This document shows positions 53,459 through 62,072 of a stretch of 64,000 nt of DNA, piece after piece. Numbering within the stretch: the stretch's first letter is position 1; the number at the start of each line of letters is the position of its first letter. The translations under genes and the position numbers were made by a program. Source of the DNA: CBDFLD01 sp965249005. Lineage in GTDB: Bacteria > Acidobacteriota > UBA6911. Location of the stretch: NCBI GenBank assembly GCA_965249005.1, contig CBDFLD010000019.1, positions 372,001 through 436,000 of the forward strand, read 5' to 3'. Below the pieces are notes generated by a model. That model made no database searches. It was not told where the DNA came from and was given only the letters and a program-made list of their open reading frames with translations.

Positions 53459-54838
53459 ATGCAGCGGACGTTGATATTCTTGCTGGCCGGATCGCTGGCC
53501 GTGTTGATGGCCTGTGCCGGAAACGAGGAGACAACAAGCACTCTAACTTCTGCTCCCACTCTAGCCATTACGGGGGCGACGCTGATTGATGTGGTCGGCG
53601 GAGCATCGATCAAAGATGCGGTGATCCTGGTGGAGGGATCGCAGATTCAGCAGATCGGCCCGAGTGGTGAAGTGACGGTGCCGGTCGGCACGGAGGTGAT
53701 CGACGCAGCCGGAAAGTTCGTCATCCCGGGTCTGGCCGATATGCACAATCATTTGGCAGACGGAAAGTTCGGTTTTGGTGAACGAGAGCCGAACTATCAA
53801 AAAAACCTCGGGCATCTGCTGGCCTGGGGGATTACCCTGGTTTACTCCACGGGAATTCCCGATCTGCAAGCCTACGCGGATCTCAAGAGCGCTTCTTCGG
53901 ATCCTGCCTCTCACTATCCCCACTTTTACAGTGTTGGTAAACAATTCGGCGCTGAAGGCGGTCATGGCTCCATCGGCGGCTTCGCCCCGGCCACGCCGGA
54001 AGAGGGGCGCGAAGGGGTGCGCGAAAACAAGGCCGCGAATGTCGATGCCATCAAGCTCGTATACAGCCCCGTGACGTATGCAGTCAAATCCGGTCTTCCG
54101 CAACTCGAGCCGGAGGTGATGGAGGCGATTATTGATGAAGCGCACGCGAACGGTTTGAAGGCGATGGTGCATGCGCCGATTCTGAAATATGCCAAAGACG
54201 TGCTGCGCGCGGGCGCGGATGGTTTGGTGCACGGAATAATCGACCAGCCGATCGATGAAGAGTTCGTCGAGTTGATGAAAAAGAATCAGGCTTTCTACAT
54301 GACGACGCACGCGATCTTCGAGGCGGCGGGAGACATGAATGGCTGGGCGCGGCGCCTGGAGGCATTCGACCGGAGCGGCAGGGCGCCGAAGGCGGAGATT
54401 CGAAAGGGTATGGATCCCGCGCTGGTGAAGGAGTGGGAGTCACGATGGGACAACTTTTCCTATATGAAGGAGCACATGCCTGTGTTGCGGGCCAACACCA
54501 AGAAGGCCTATGAATCTGGGCTGTTCGTGGTCGCCGGTTCTGACACGGGAGACTCCGGATCAGGCCTGATCAACGGGCTGTCCCAGCAGATCGAGTTGCA
54601 ATTGTTGGTGGAATCAGGGCTAGCGCCCGCGCAGGCGCTGCAGACCGCCACCATCAATGCGGCGCGGATGGTCGGTCGAGAAGGTGATATGGGTTCCATA
54701 GAGACTGGCAAACTAGCGGATCTCGTCATCCTTAATGCGGACCCCCTCGCAGACATTCGTAACGTCAACGATATCCACCGTGTGGTCAAAGGGGGCGTCG
54801 TTCATGATCCCGCACAGATGGTGGCTGCTGCCCATTAG
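53459..54838 (+). CDS. Amidohydrolase, subfamily A, lipoprotein
   Basis: 459 residues. A classic lipobox ends the signal (VLMAC, Cys19), so it is anchored in the membrane facing the periplasm. ADMHNHLADG (H-x-H), AIKLVYSP (Lys), VHAPI, LVHGII and VAGSDTG (Asp) give a complete active site. It is the sister of the products at 31732 and 46661, and shares even the stretch YMKEHMPVLRANTKKA with the former. ATG 53459 is 12 codons into the open frame and gives the clean lipoprotein start. It ends the first MFS-enolase-amidohydrolase cassette. Confidence 0.89.
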   Translation: MQRTLIFLLAGSLAVLMACAGNEETTSTLTSAPTLAITGATLIDVVGGASIKDAVILVEGSQIQQIGPSGEVTVPVGTEVIDAAGKFVIPGLADMHNHLADGKFGFGEREPNYQKNLGHLLAWGITLVYSTGIPDLQAYADLKSASSDPASHYPHFYSVGKQFGAEGGHGSIGGFAPATPEEGREGVRENKAANVDAIKLVYSPVTYAVKSGLPQLEPEVMEAIIDEAHANGLKAMVHAPILKYAKDVLRAGADGLVHGIIDQPIDEEFVELMKKNQAFYMTTHAIFEAAGDMNGWARRLEAFDRSGRAPKAEIRKGMDPALVKEWESRWDNFSYMKEHMPVLRANTKKAYESGLFVVAGSDTGDSGSGLINGLSQQIELQLLVESGLAPAQALQTATINAARMVGREGDMGSIETGKLADLVILNADPLADIRNVNDIHRVVKGGVVHDPAQMVAAAH

Positions 54839-54922
54839 TTTTGCCGGATGAGTTGAAGTCCACCATTGCTTCCAGGAAATTCACAAGAAAGTTGGGAGAA
54901 GCCTTGTTGAGGAAAAGCTTCG

Positions 54923-57250
54923 ATGGCTAGCAAGTATGTAGGACAGCGCATCAAGCGTGTCGAGGACCCGCGGCTTGTTCAAGGGTTGGGCCGCTATGTC
55001 GATGACATTCGATTGCCGGGCACGTTGCACGTTTCTTTTATCCGATCAATCCATGCGCACGCCCGTATTGCGGGAGTGGACACGGCTGAGGCGCAGCAAG
55101 CCGGCGGCGTGGTTGCCGTCTACACGGGCAAGGATCTTGAAGACCAGATTGGGCCCATCATGGGTTCGCTGAAGATGCCGCCTCTCAGAGTTACGAAACA
55201 CAGCGTGCTGGCCAAGGATAAAGTCTATTTTGTCGGTCATCCGATCGCCGCCGTCGTGGCGACCGATCTCTACCAGGCGCGGGATGCCGTGGACCTCGTC
55301 ACGGTGGACTACGAGCCTCTGCCCGCAGTGATTGACCTCGAAGCCGCGGCGCAGAGCGACTCCCGAATCCACGAAGAATTCGATAGCAATATCGCGTACC
55401 AGATGCCGATTGGATCGGGCGATGTGGACAAGGCACTGGAAGAAGCCGATTGTGTGGTCCGGCAACGCATGGTCAATCAACGAGTCGCACCCATGGCAAT
55501 GGAAGGTCGCGGAGTGCTCGCCCGCTACGATCCCGGGATGGAGGAACTGACCATTTGGTCGTCGACTCAGATTCCCCATCTTCTCAAGTCCCAGCTTGCA
55601 GAGGTTCTACGATTTCCCGAGCACAGAGTGCGTGTGATCGCGCCCGAAGTGGGCGGCGGTTTTGGGGCGAAGGTCAACATCTACGCGGAGGAAGCGCTAC
55701 TGAGCTGGATCAGTAGACAGCTGGGCCGGCCGGTCAAGTGGATCGAGACCCGCCGTGAGAACATACAGTCGTCGACCCAGGGACGGGGCCAAGAGGGAGT
55801 CGTGGAACTGGGCTGCAAGAAGGACGGGACCATCACGGGTCTGCGCTACAACGTCTTTAGTGATCTTGGCTCTCATTGTCAGCTATACACACCGGTGATG
55901 CCGATGGTCACGGCCATGATGTTGTCCGGCTGTTACAAGATTCCCGCTGTCCAAACCAATATCACGGCGGTCTTCACCAACAAGGTGCCGACAGACTCCT
56001 ATCGCGGTGCCGGAGGGCCGGAGGCCACCTACGTTGTCGAGCGCGCGATCGACATGGCGGCGGGAGAACTGGGGTTGGACCCAGTCGAAATGCGCCGAAG
56101 AAACTTCATCCAGCCCGATGAGTTCCCTTATCAAACCGCAACGGGCGTGGTCTACGATTGCGGGAATTACGAAGCTGCTTTGAGCAAAGCATTAACGATC
56201 GTCGAGTATGACAAGCTCCGAAAGGTGCAGGAGGAGGCGAGGCAGCAAGGTCAACTCGTCGGAATTGGCCTTTCGAGTTATGCGGAATTATGTGGGGTCG
56301 GACCGTCGAAGGGGAGTCCAACCGGGTTCGGTGGTTGGGAGAGTGCGACGGTGCGCGTGGATCCCAGCGGTAAGATCACCGTGTTGACTGGCACTTCTCC
56401 GCACGGGCAAGGTGGAGAAACAACGTTTGCGCAGATCGCGGCGGATTCACTCTCTGTGGAGCTCGAAGACATTACTGTCATTCACGGCGACACGCAGGCC
56501 GTCCAGTACGGCATCGGTACGTATGGCAGCCGCGCCACGGCGGTCGGCGGAGCGGCTCTCGTGGGAGCGCTGGACCGAGTGAAGGAGAAGGCCACCAGGG
56601 TCGCTGCCCATATGCTCGAAACGGAGCCGGAAGAGATCACCTTCGATGACGGTCGGTTTTCACGGAAAGGCAGCAAGGACACAGTCACTTTTCAAGAAGT
56701 GGCGATGGCAACGTACGTCGCAGCGAATCTGCCCGATGGGATGGAGCCTGCTCTGTGGGCGACCCATGTTTTCGATCCGCAAAACTTCACCGCCTCGTTC
56801 GGAACCCATGTTGCCGTGGTCGAAATAGACAAGGAAACGGGTGAAGTCCAGATTCGGCGTTATTTGTGTGTGGACGATTGCGGCAAAGTAATCAATCCGC
56901 TGTTGGTGGACGGGCAGGTACATGGCGGCATCGCGCAAGCGATCGGTCAAGCACTTTTTGAAGAAGTCGTCTATGACGAGAATGGTCAATTGCTGACGGG
57001 TGAATTGCTGGACTACACCGTCCCGCGGGCGCATCACTTGCCAACCTTCGAAGTGGATAGCACAGAGACCCCGTCGCCAATAAATCCGCTCGGCGCGAAA
57101 GGCGTGGGAGAGGCGGGAACAATCGGCGGGCTTCCGGTTATCGTCAATGCCATCGTCGACGCGCTCGCACCCTATGGCGTGCGACACATAGATATGCCAA
57201 TCAAGCCGGAAAAGATCTGGCGGATCATTCGGAGCTCACAGAGTAAGTAG
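54923..57250 (+). CDS. Molybdopterin-binding XdhA/CoxL-like subunit without local partners
   Basis: 775 residues, related along its whole length to the large subunit at 14355 (IKRVEDPRL, VVAVYTGKDL, VGGGFGAK, LSGCYKIPA). The active-site loop reads SYRGAGGPEA instead of AYRGAGRPEA. GVGEAGTIGGLP, with the catalytic Glu, is kept. No small (2Fe-2S) or FAD subunit gene lies on either side: upstream is a lipoprotein amidohydrolase, downstream the GrdE-like gene. It must borrow subunits, perhaps from 13854-17560, or use another electron path. It is 32 nt before the GrdE-like start. Confidence 0.88.
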   Translation: MASKYVGQRIKRVEDPRLVQGLGRYVDDIRLPGTLHVSFIRSIHAHARIAGVDTAEAQQAGGVVAVYTGKDLEDQIGPIMGSLKMPPLRVTKHSVLAKDKVYFVGHPIAAVVATDLYQARDAVDLVTVDYEPLPAVIDLEAAAQSDSRIHEEFDSNIAYQMPIGSGDVDKALEEADCVVRQRMVNQRVAPMAMEGRGVLARYDPGMEELTIWSSTQIPHLLKSQLAEVLRFPEHRVRVIAPEVGGGFGAKVNIYAEEALLSWISRQLGRPVKWIETRRENIQSSTQGRGQEGVVELGCKKDGTITGLRYNVFSDLGSHCQLYTPVMPMVTAMMLSGCYKIPAVQTNITAVFTNKVPTDSYRGAGGPEATYVVERAIDMAAGELGLDPVEMRRRNFIQPDEFPYQTATGVVYDCGNYEAALSKALTIVEYDKLRKVQEEARQQGQLVGIGLSSYAELCGVGPSKGSPTGFGGWESATVRVDPSGKITVLTGTSPHGQGGETTFAQIAADSLSVELEDITVIHGDTQAVQYGIGTYGSRATAVGGAALVGALDRVKEKATRVAAHMLETEPEEITFDDGRFSRKGSKDTVTFQEVAMATYVAANLPDGMEPALWATHVFDPQNFTASFGTHVAVVEIDKETGEVQIRRYLCVDDCGKVINPLLVDGQVHGGIAQAIGQALFEEVVYDENGQLLTGELLDYTVPRAHHLPTFEVDSTETPSPINPLGAKGVGEAGTIGGLPVIVNAIVDALAPYGVRHIDMPIKPEKIWRIIRSSQSK

Positions 57251-57282
57251 TCCAGTGCTCTTTGTCGGTAAGGCAACAACCC

Positions 57283-58602
57283 ATGTCTCTGGAACTCGCT
57301 ACATTTAAGGTTGAGGACGTTGTTCTCGGCCCCGAGACGAATTTCGTAGGCGGGGTTCTTTCCGTCAACGTGGAGAAGCTGCGGGCGCGACTGCTCGAGG
57401 ACGTCAGCTTCGAGGACGTTCTCATTGACGTTGTGAAACCCGGCGAAGGAGCGCGCATCGTACACGTCTTGGATGTCGTGGAGCCGCGCGTGCGGGTGTC
57501 GGATCCTGGCAGCGATTTTCCCGGTGTTATCGGCCCGCCGCAGACGGTGGGATCGGGGACGACGCACCGCCTCGAGGGTGTCGCCGTGGTGGAGGCATCG
57601 GACGCGGTGCCGGGCGAGACCACGTATTGGCGGGAAGCCATCGTAGATATGTCGGGGGAAGGGGCCCGTTACTCGCCATTCTCGGGCTTGATCAATCTTG
57701 TCCTGACTTTCAAGCCGAAGCTCGAAAGGTTCCATGCGTCTGATGAACAAGCCAGTCCGAAGAACCTGTTTGGTGGAACACCCAAAGCGATCGAATACAA
57801 CCTGGCGGTTCGGAGAGCCGGGTTGAAAGCGGCGATTTACCTCGCGGAAGCAGCGAAGGGCAGCAGCCCGGATCGTGTAGATGTTTACAATCTCGCGCCG
57901 GTTGCCACTCGCGATCTGCCGAGGGTCGTATACTTGATGCAGACGTTGCCTTATATCTACGGCGAGATTGCACCCGGAGTAGTGGGGCACGTGGAGCCGG
58001 GCGTCTTGCCCACGATCATCCATCCCAATGAAATCTTGGACGGAGCCCTGGTCAACTCTTTCAATCCGCCAGCGTGCATGCGAGAAACGACCTGGATGAT
58101 GCAAAACCACGCCGTGATCGAGGATCTGTTCGAGCGTCACGACAAGGAGTTGGATTTTCGTGGTGTCGTCCTGTACACCTACGGCGATAGCACTCAGGCC
58201 AAGGAGCGGACAACCAGTTATGCTGCCAGCATTGCACAGTTGCTTGGAGCCGATGGTGGAGTTCTGAGCACGCTGGGCGGCGGCCATCCGAGCGTGGACG
58301 CAATGATGCTTTGCCAAGAGCTGGAAAGGCGCAGGATCAAGACGGTCATGCTGTTGATGGAGATGGCCGCGAACCCGAAGGATTCGGGATTCATCCATTA
58401 TGTCCGTGAAGCAGATGCGATTGTGAGCACGGGAGGCTATGAGCAGAAGATCGACGTGCCCGCGCAGAAGAGAGTGCTCGGTGGAAGCCGTATCTTTGAG
58501 AGCGGTGAGGACGCGGGAGACGCCATGAACCTGACACTGCGCCACTTCATCGGTTCCACGAGCCAATTTGGTCACGGTCATTTGCGGGGCCAGGGGTACT
58601 GA
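57283..58602 (+). CDS. GrdE-like subunit of a glycine/sarcosine/betaine reductase-type enzyme
   Basis: 439 residues matching the component B proprotein family (GrdE/GrdG/GrdI; relative of PrdA): LELATFKVEDVVLGPETNF, LPTIIHPNEILDGALV, WMMQNHAVIEDLFERHDKELDFRGVVL, LGGGHPSVDAMM and GGYEQKI. In clostridial members the chain is cut at an Asn-Cys pair and Cys becomes a pyruvoyl group. Here the matching stretch is NSFNPPAC (258-265) and there is no Asn-Cys anywhere in the protein; only two Cys exist. The classic pyruvoyl chemistry is thus doubtful. The start is ATG 57283; TTG 57262 is possible. Its partner GrdB-like selenoprotein follows 65 nt later. Confidence 0.85.
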   Translation: MSLELATFKVEDVVLGPETNFVGGVLSVNVEKLRARLLEDVSFEDVLIDVVKPGEGARIVHVLDVVEPRVRVSDPGSDFPGVIGPPQTVGSGTTHRLEGVAVVEASDAVPGETTYWREAIVDMSGEGARYSPFSGLINLVLTFKPKLERFHASDEQASPKNLFGGTPKAIEYNLAVRRAGLKAAIYLAEAAKGSSPDRVDVYNLAPVATRDLPRVVYLMQTLPYIYGEIAPGVVGHVEPGVLPTIIHPNEILDGALVNSFNPPACMRETTWMMQNHAVIEDLFERHDKELDFRGVVLYTYGDSTQAKERTTSYAASIAQLLGADGGVLSTLGGGHPSVDAMMLCQELERRRIKTVMLLMEMAANPKDSGFIHYVREADAIVSTGGYEQKIDVPAQKRVLGGSRIFESGEDAGDAMNLTLRHFIGSTSQFGHGHLRGQGY

Positions 58603-58667
58603 GTACCTGCTCATATAACGACCGCGTCCATATCCATGGTCTTACTCCGACACATAGGAAAAACTGA

Positions 58668-59978
58668 GTGCCAATAAGAGTCGTTTTGTACGTCAATCAG
58701 TTCTTCGCAGGTCTCGGCGGCGAAGACAAGGCGGAAGTCTCGCCGCAGATTCTCGATAGCGTGCCCGGCGTGGCGGCGGCGTTGAGCAATGAGCTCGGTG
58801 ACTCGGCGCAAGTGGTCGCCACGGTTCTGTGCGGCGACAACTACATGGCGGTCAACGAAGAACGGGCGGCCAGCGAAGTCGTGGATCTGATCGAACCTTA
58901 CAGGCCGGATGTGGTGGTGGCGGGTCCGGCGTTCGGCGCAGGCCGCTATGGCTTGGCCTGTGGGCATGTTTGCGCCGCGGTCGCGGACTCGCTTGGCGTA
59001 CCGGCCGTGACCGGGATGTTCGAAGAGAATCCCGCCGTTGCATTGTACCGTGGCGAAGCGATCATCGTGCCGACAGCGAAGACAGCCCGAGGAATGAGGG
59101 AGGCGCTGCCGCGAATGGCGGAATTGGCGCTGAAACTGGCGCGCCGTGAAAAGCTGGCCTCCCCGGAGCAAGATGGTTATCTGGCCCAGGGATATCGCCG
59201 GAATGAGCGATCCGAAAAACGCGGCTCGACTCGCGCCATCGAGATGTTGTTGAGCAAGATCAAAGGCGATCGAATCATCACGGAATGGCCGGTGCCGCAA
59301 TACGATCCTGTATCCCCCCTGGCGCCACTCGAGAAGGCGGATCACATCCGAGTGGCGATGATTACAACGAGTGGATTGGTTCCAGCCGGGAATCCCGATC
59401 GTGTGCCCTCCGCCTGGGCGACGGAGTGGTTCAGGTATGATCTCACGGGCGTGACAGATTTGACTCCGGAAGCATTTGAAACGATTCACGGCGGATACGA
59501 TACCACCGCGGCCAATGCTGATCCGGACCGCATCGTGCCCATCGATGCGTTTCGCGAGCTGGAGCAGGAGGGCAAGATTGAGCTCTACCCGCAGCTCTAC
59601 GCGACCACCGGCAACATGGGATCCATTTCGGATATGAAGAGGATGGGCCGCGAACTGGCGGAGGAGTTGTCGACGGCTGGAATCGACGCCGTCATTGTGG
59701 GCGCGACGTGAGGGACTTGTACTCGTAGCGGCGCTACGATGACCAAGGAACTGGAACGGGCCGGGCTGCCGGTGGTGATGATCACGGCGATGTCGCCGCT
59801 GGCTCAATCCATCGGGGCCAATCGTATTGTGCGTGGGAAAGCGGTGCCGAATCCGTTTGGCGACCCGTCGAGGTCGTTGGCGGAGGAGCGCGCTTTTCGC
59901 AAGCGCGTCATTGAAAGGGCGCTCGAAGCATTGCAAGTCGGAGTCGAGCAGCCGACGGTGTTCGAGGTGAGGGAGTGA
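58668..59978 (+). CDS. GrdB-like selenoprotein with in-frame UGA (selenocysteine 348)
   Basis: One gene of 436 residues read through TGA at 59709-59711. The first part (RVVLYVNQFFAGLGGEDKAE, VLCGDNYMAV, DVVVAGPAFGAGRYGLACGHV) is GrdB-like. After the TGA the same frame goes on as GTCTRSGATMTKELERAG, then GANRIVRGKAVPNPFGDP, which is the GrdB C-terminus. The joined motif ATUGTCTRSGATM puts selenocysteine where clostridial GrdB has it (U-x-x-C-x-x-C); the last Cys is Ser here. A SECIS-like hairpin lies just downstream. In glycine, betaine and sarcosine reductases this selenol attacks the substrate held by the pyruvoyl partner. The start is GTG 58668. Automated calling would split it into 58668-59711 and 59739-59978. 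Confidence 0.92.
59709..59739 (+). promoter_or_regulatory. Selenocysteine codon and bacterial SECIS-like stem-loop
   Basis: UGA (59709-59711) is followed after 11 nt by TCGTAGC-GGC-GCTACGA (59723-59739), a perfect 7-bp stem with a GGC loop. The first loop G is 19 nt from the UGA. Bacterial SECIS elements lie inside the coding region shortly after the UGA, with a small apical loop and a G among its first bases, so distance and shape fit. It would be bound by SelB; no sel gene is in the window. Confidence 0.85.
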
Positions 59979-60027
59979 TTTTCGCGACCGTCCGAGATGA
60001 TCTCATGGCGTCGATTCCGTCAATCTA

Positions 60028-61344
60028 ATGCAGAGCGAGGCAAATCCGAAACGGGGCATGTTCTTCTTCGGTTGGTGGATGGTGGTGGTTGTGGGCATCG
60101 GCCTGTTCATGGGCTATGTCCCGATTGTCGGCTTCACCTTCAGCGTTTTCTTCAACCCCATCGCGGAAGAGTTTGGCTGGAATCGAGCTCAGGTATCGCT
60201 GGCCTTTTCGTTTTCCTTGCTTGGTTTGAGCGTCGCGATGCCACTTGCGGGACGCCTGGTGGATCGTGTGGGTGCCCGGCGCGTCATTTTGCCCTCGGCT
60301 CTGTTGTTCGGTCTGTCTCTGGCTTCTTTCTATACGCTGACAGATAGCCTCTGGCACTACTACGCGATCTACGTGGTGGTGGGCATCGTTGGCAGTGGCA
60401 TCTCGCCCATTCCCTACTACAACGTCTTGTCGCACTGGTTCGATAGAAAGCGCGGGTTGGCCTTGGGGCTGGCGATGATCGGTGTCGGCCTGAGCGAGAT
60501 AATGATGCCTGCCTTCGGCCACGCACTGATCAGTCGGTTTGGCTGGCGCGTCGCGTATGTGGCCATCGGGGTGATGGTGGCCACGGTCACCTTCCTGGTC
60601 GTCTCGATGTTTCTCAAAGAGAGGCCAGCGGAGATGGGGCTCGCGGCGGATGGAGCCGTGCCCGATCGAGGCCAGGCAAATGAGTCGCACGCCCTGGCGG
60701 CGCAGGGAATGACTCTGCGCGAAGCCTGTCGCACCGCGACTTTCTGGGTGATGTCGGCGGGATTATTTCTGGTTGCGCTTACTTTGACGGGCTGTCTCGT
60801 CCATTTCGTACCCATGCTCACCGATCGGGGGATGTCCCCGGCAACGGCGGCGCTAGCCACGTCGGTCTTCGGAGGCTCGAATTTGATCGGCCGAGTGGGG
60901 GCTGGATATTTGCTCGATCGCTTTTCCGGACCCTATGTCGCTGCTACTTGTTTTACCGCCGGCGCGGCTGGGGTATCAGTGCTGTGGACCGACGGAAGTG
61001 GTTCTGTGGTTTTCATCGCCGCGTTGCTCATCGGCATTGCGATGGGATCGGAGGGAGACATCATTCCTTATCTGGTGGGACGCTATTTCGGCCTTCGAGC
61101 GTTCGGGGAGGTTTATGGCTATGTCCTGTCCATCTATACCGTGGGGGCCATGCTGGGTCCGATCATCATGGGAATCAACTACGATTGGCGGGGCTCCTAC
61201 CAGGTGACGCTCGGAGTGTTTTTTGTAATCACGCTGGCGAGTGCCGTATTGATGTCGCAGCTCGGGCCGTATCGCCGCTGGGACACGGTGGAGGCAAGTA
61301 TGAACCGGGAATCCGAGAGCGGACGAGAAAGGGTCGAGCCATGA
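60028..61344 (+). CDS. MFS transporter, oxalate/formate-antiporter or monocarboxylate-like (copy 2)
   Basis: 438 residues, a paralogue of the carrier at 50960: FFGWWMVVVVGIGLFMGYVPIVGFTFSV, GRLVDRVGARRVILPS and SHWFDRKRGLALGLAMIGVG match almost word for word. Twelve hydrophobic helices. The stop overlaps the DUF1989 start as ATGA. It starts 49 nt after the selenoprotein stop, so it may be in the same unit, importing the substrate or exporting the product of the reductase pair. Confidence 0.9.
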   Translation: MQSEANPKRGMFFFGWWMVVVVGIGLFMGYVPIVGFTFSVFFNPIAEEFGWNRAQVSLAFSFSLLGLSVAMPLAGRLVDRVGARRVILPSALLFGLSLASFYTLTDSLWHYYAIYVVVGIVGSGISPIPYYNVLSHWFDRKRGLALGLAMIGVGLSEIMMPAFGHALISRFGWRVAYVAIGVMVATVTFLVVSMFLKERPAEMGLAADGAVPDRGQANESHALAAQGMTLREACRTATFWVMSAGLFLVALTLTGCLVHFVPMLTDRGMSPATAALATSVFGGSNLIGRVGAGYLLDRFSGPYVAATCFTAGAAGVSVLWTDGSGSVVFIAALLIGIAMGSEGDIIPYLVGRYFGLRAFGEVYGYVLSIYTVGAMLGPIIMGINYDWRGSYQVTLGVFFVITLASAVLMSQLGPYRRWDTVEASMNRESESGRERVEP

Positions 61345-61991
61345 CGGGAAAAGCAAAAGGAAAGATCGTAGGTATGAAAGAGGGGAAGCTTCTCGAAGAC
61401 TTCATCATTCCGGCAACCTACGGAAAGGCCTTCGTGGTGAAGAAGGGCCAGATCATGAGTATCATTCAGGTGGAAGGGCCGCAGATGGTCGACGCGGTAT
61501 TTCTCAACGCGAATGATCTCAAAGAGGTGTTTCATGCCGGGATGACCGCGGCGATCAACATGATGAACGAAGAAGGTACGATGCTGAAGGTGAAGAAACT
61601 CTACTCCAAGCCGCCACGCGACAACGTGATGATGGAGGTGGTCGAAGATCCCGTAGGTGTTCATTTGGCTTGGAACGGGGGAAGGTGCAGTCGCAGTTTT
61701 TATGAGGCGCTCGGCGAGCGGAACCATCGTAGCTGCCAGGACAATCTGGCCGAAGTATTGGCACCCCACGGATTGACCGAGGACGACGTCCCCGATGTGT
61801 TCAATGCATTCATGAATGTCGCCGGCATCGAAGAGGGAAAGTTCGAGACGATCATGCCGGTCTCGAAAAAGGGTGACTACATTTCTCTTCGCGCGGAGAT
61901 GGATATTCTGGCCGCCGTCTCCGCCTGTCCGTTTGACCAGCTCTATACACCAAGGCCACTGCAGATCCAGATCGTGGAGCCGTATCCATGA
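61341..61991 (+). CDS. DUF1989 (urea-carboxylase-associated type) protein
   Basis: 216 residues of the DUF1989 family: KAFVVKKGQIMSIIQVEGPQMVDAVFLNANDLKEVFHAG, NGGRCSRSFYEALGERNHRSCQDNLAE and DVPDVFNAFMNV. The conserved Cys and His (RCS, NHRSC) may bind a metal. Such proteins are often next to urea or guanidine carboxylase genes. No carboxylase is here, so the member probably serves another C-N compound. I start at ATG 61341, overlapping the MFS stop; the longer open frame from 60948 lies over the MFS gene. Confidence 0.85.
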   Translation: MTGKAKGKIVGMKEGKLLEDFIIPATYGKAFVVKKGQIMSIIQVEGPQMVDAVFLNANDLKEVFHAGMTAAINMMNEEGTMLKVKKLYSKPPRDNVMMEVVEDPVGVHLAWNGGRCSRSFYEALGERNHRSCQDNLAEVLAPHGLTEDDVPDVFNAFMNVAGIEEGKFETIMPVSKKGDYISLRAEMDILAAVSACPFDQLYTPRPLQIQIVEPYP

Positions 61992-62072
61992 CGGATCCCG
62001 CAAGTTTCGACCCGAAGCACTAGGGTTTTCTGACCAATGGGCCGCCCACTCGTGGACTGTTGAGGGATAACG

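Noticed and set aside
57172..59936. Two long leftward open frames (57172-58614 and 58611-59936) opposite GrdE and GrdB
   Set aside because: Low-complexity Arg/His/Gln-rich text with no domain, opposite well-supported genes. The antisense frame crossing the TGA site does not explain the conserved GrdB tail.
59739..59978. Separate small gene of 79 residues after a GrdB-like gene ending at 59711
   Set aside because: It is in the same frame, continues the GrdB C-terminus, and the stop between them sits at the selenocysteine position with a SECIS-like hairpin.
60948..61991. 347-residue open frame starting inside the second MFS gene
   Set aside because: The DUF1989 family begins at ATG 61341; the earlier part is arginine/glycine-rich shadow text.
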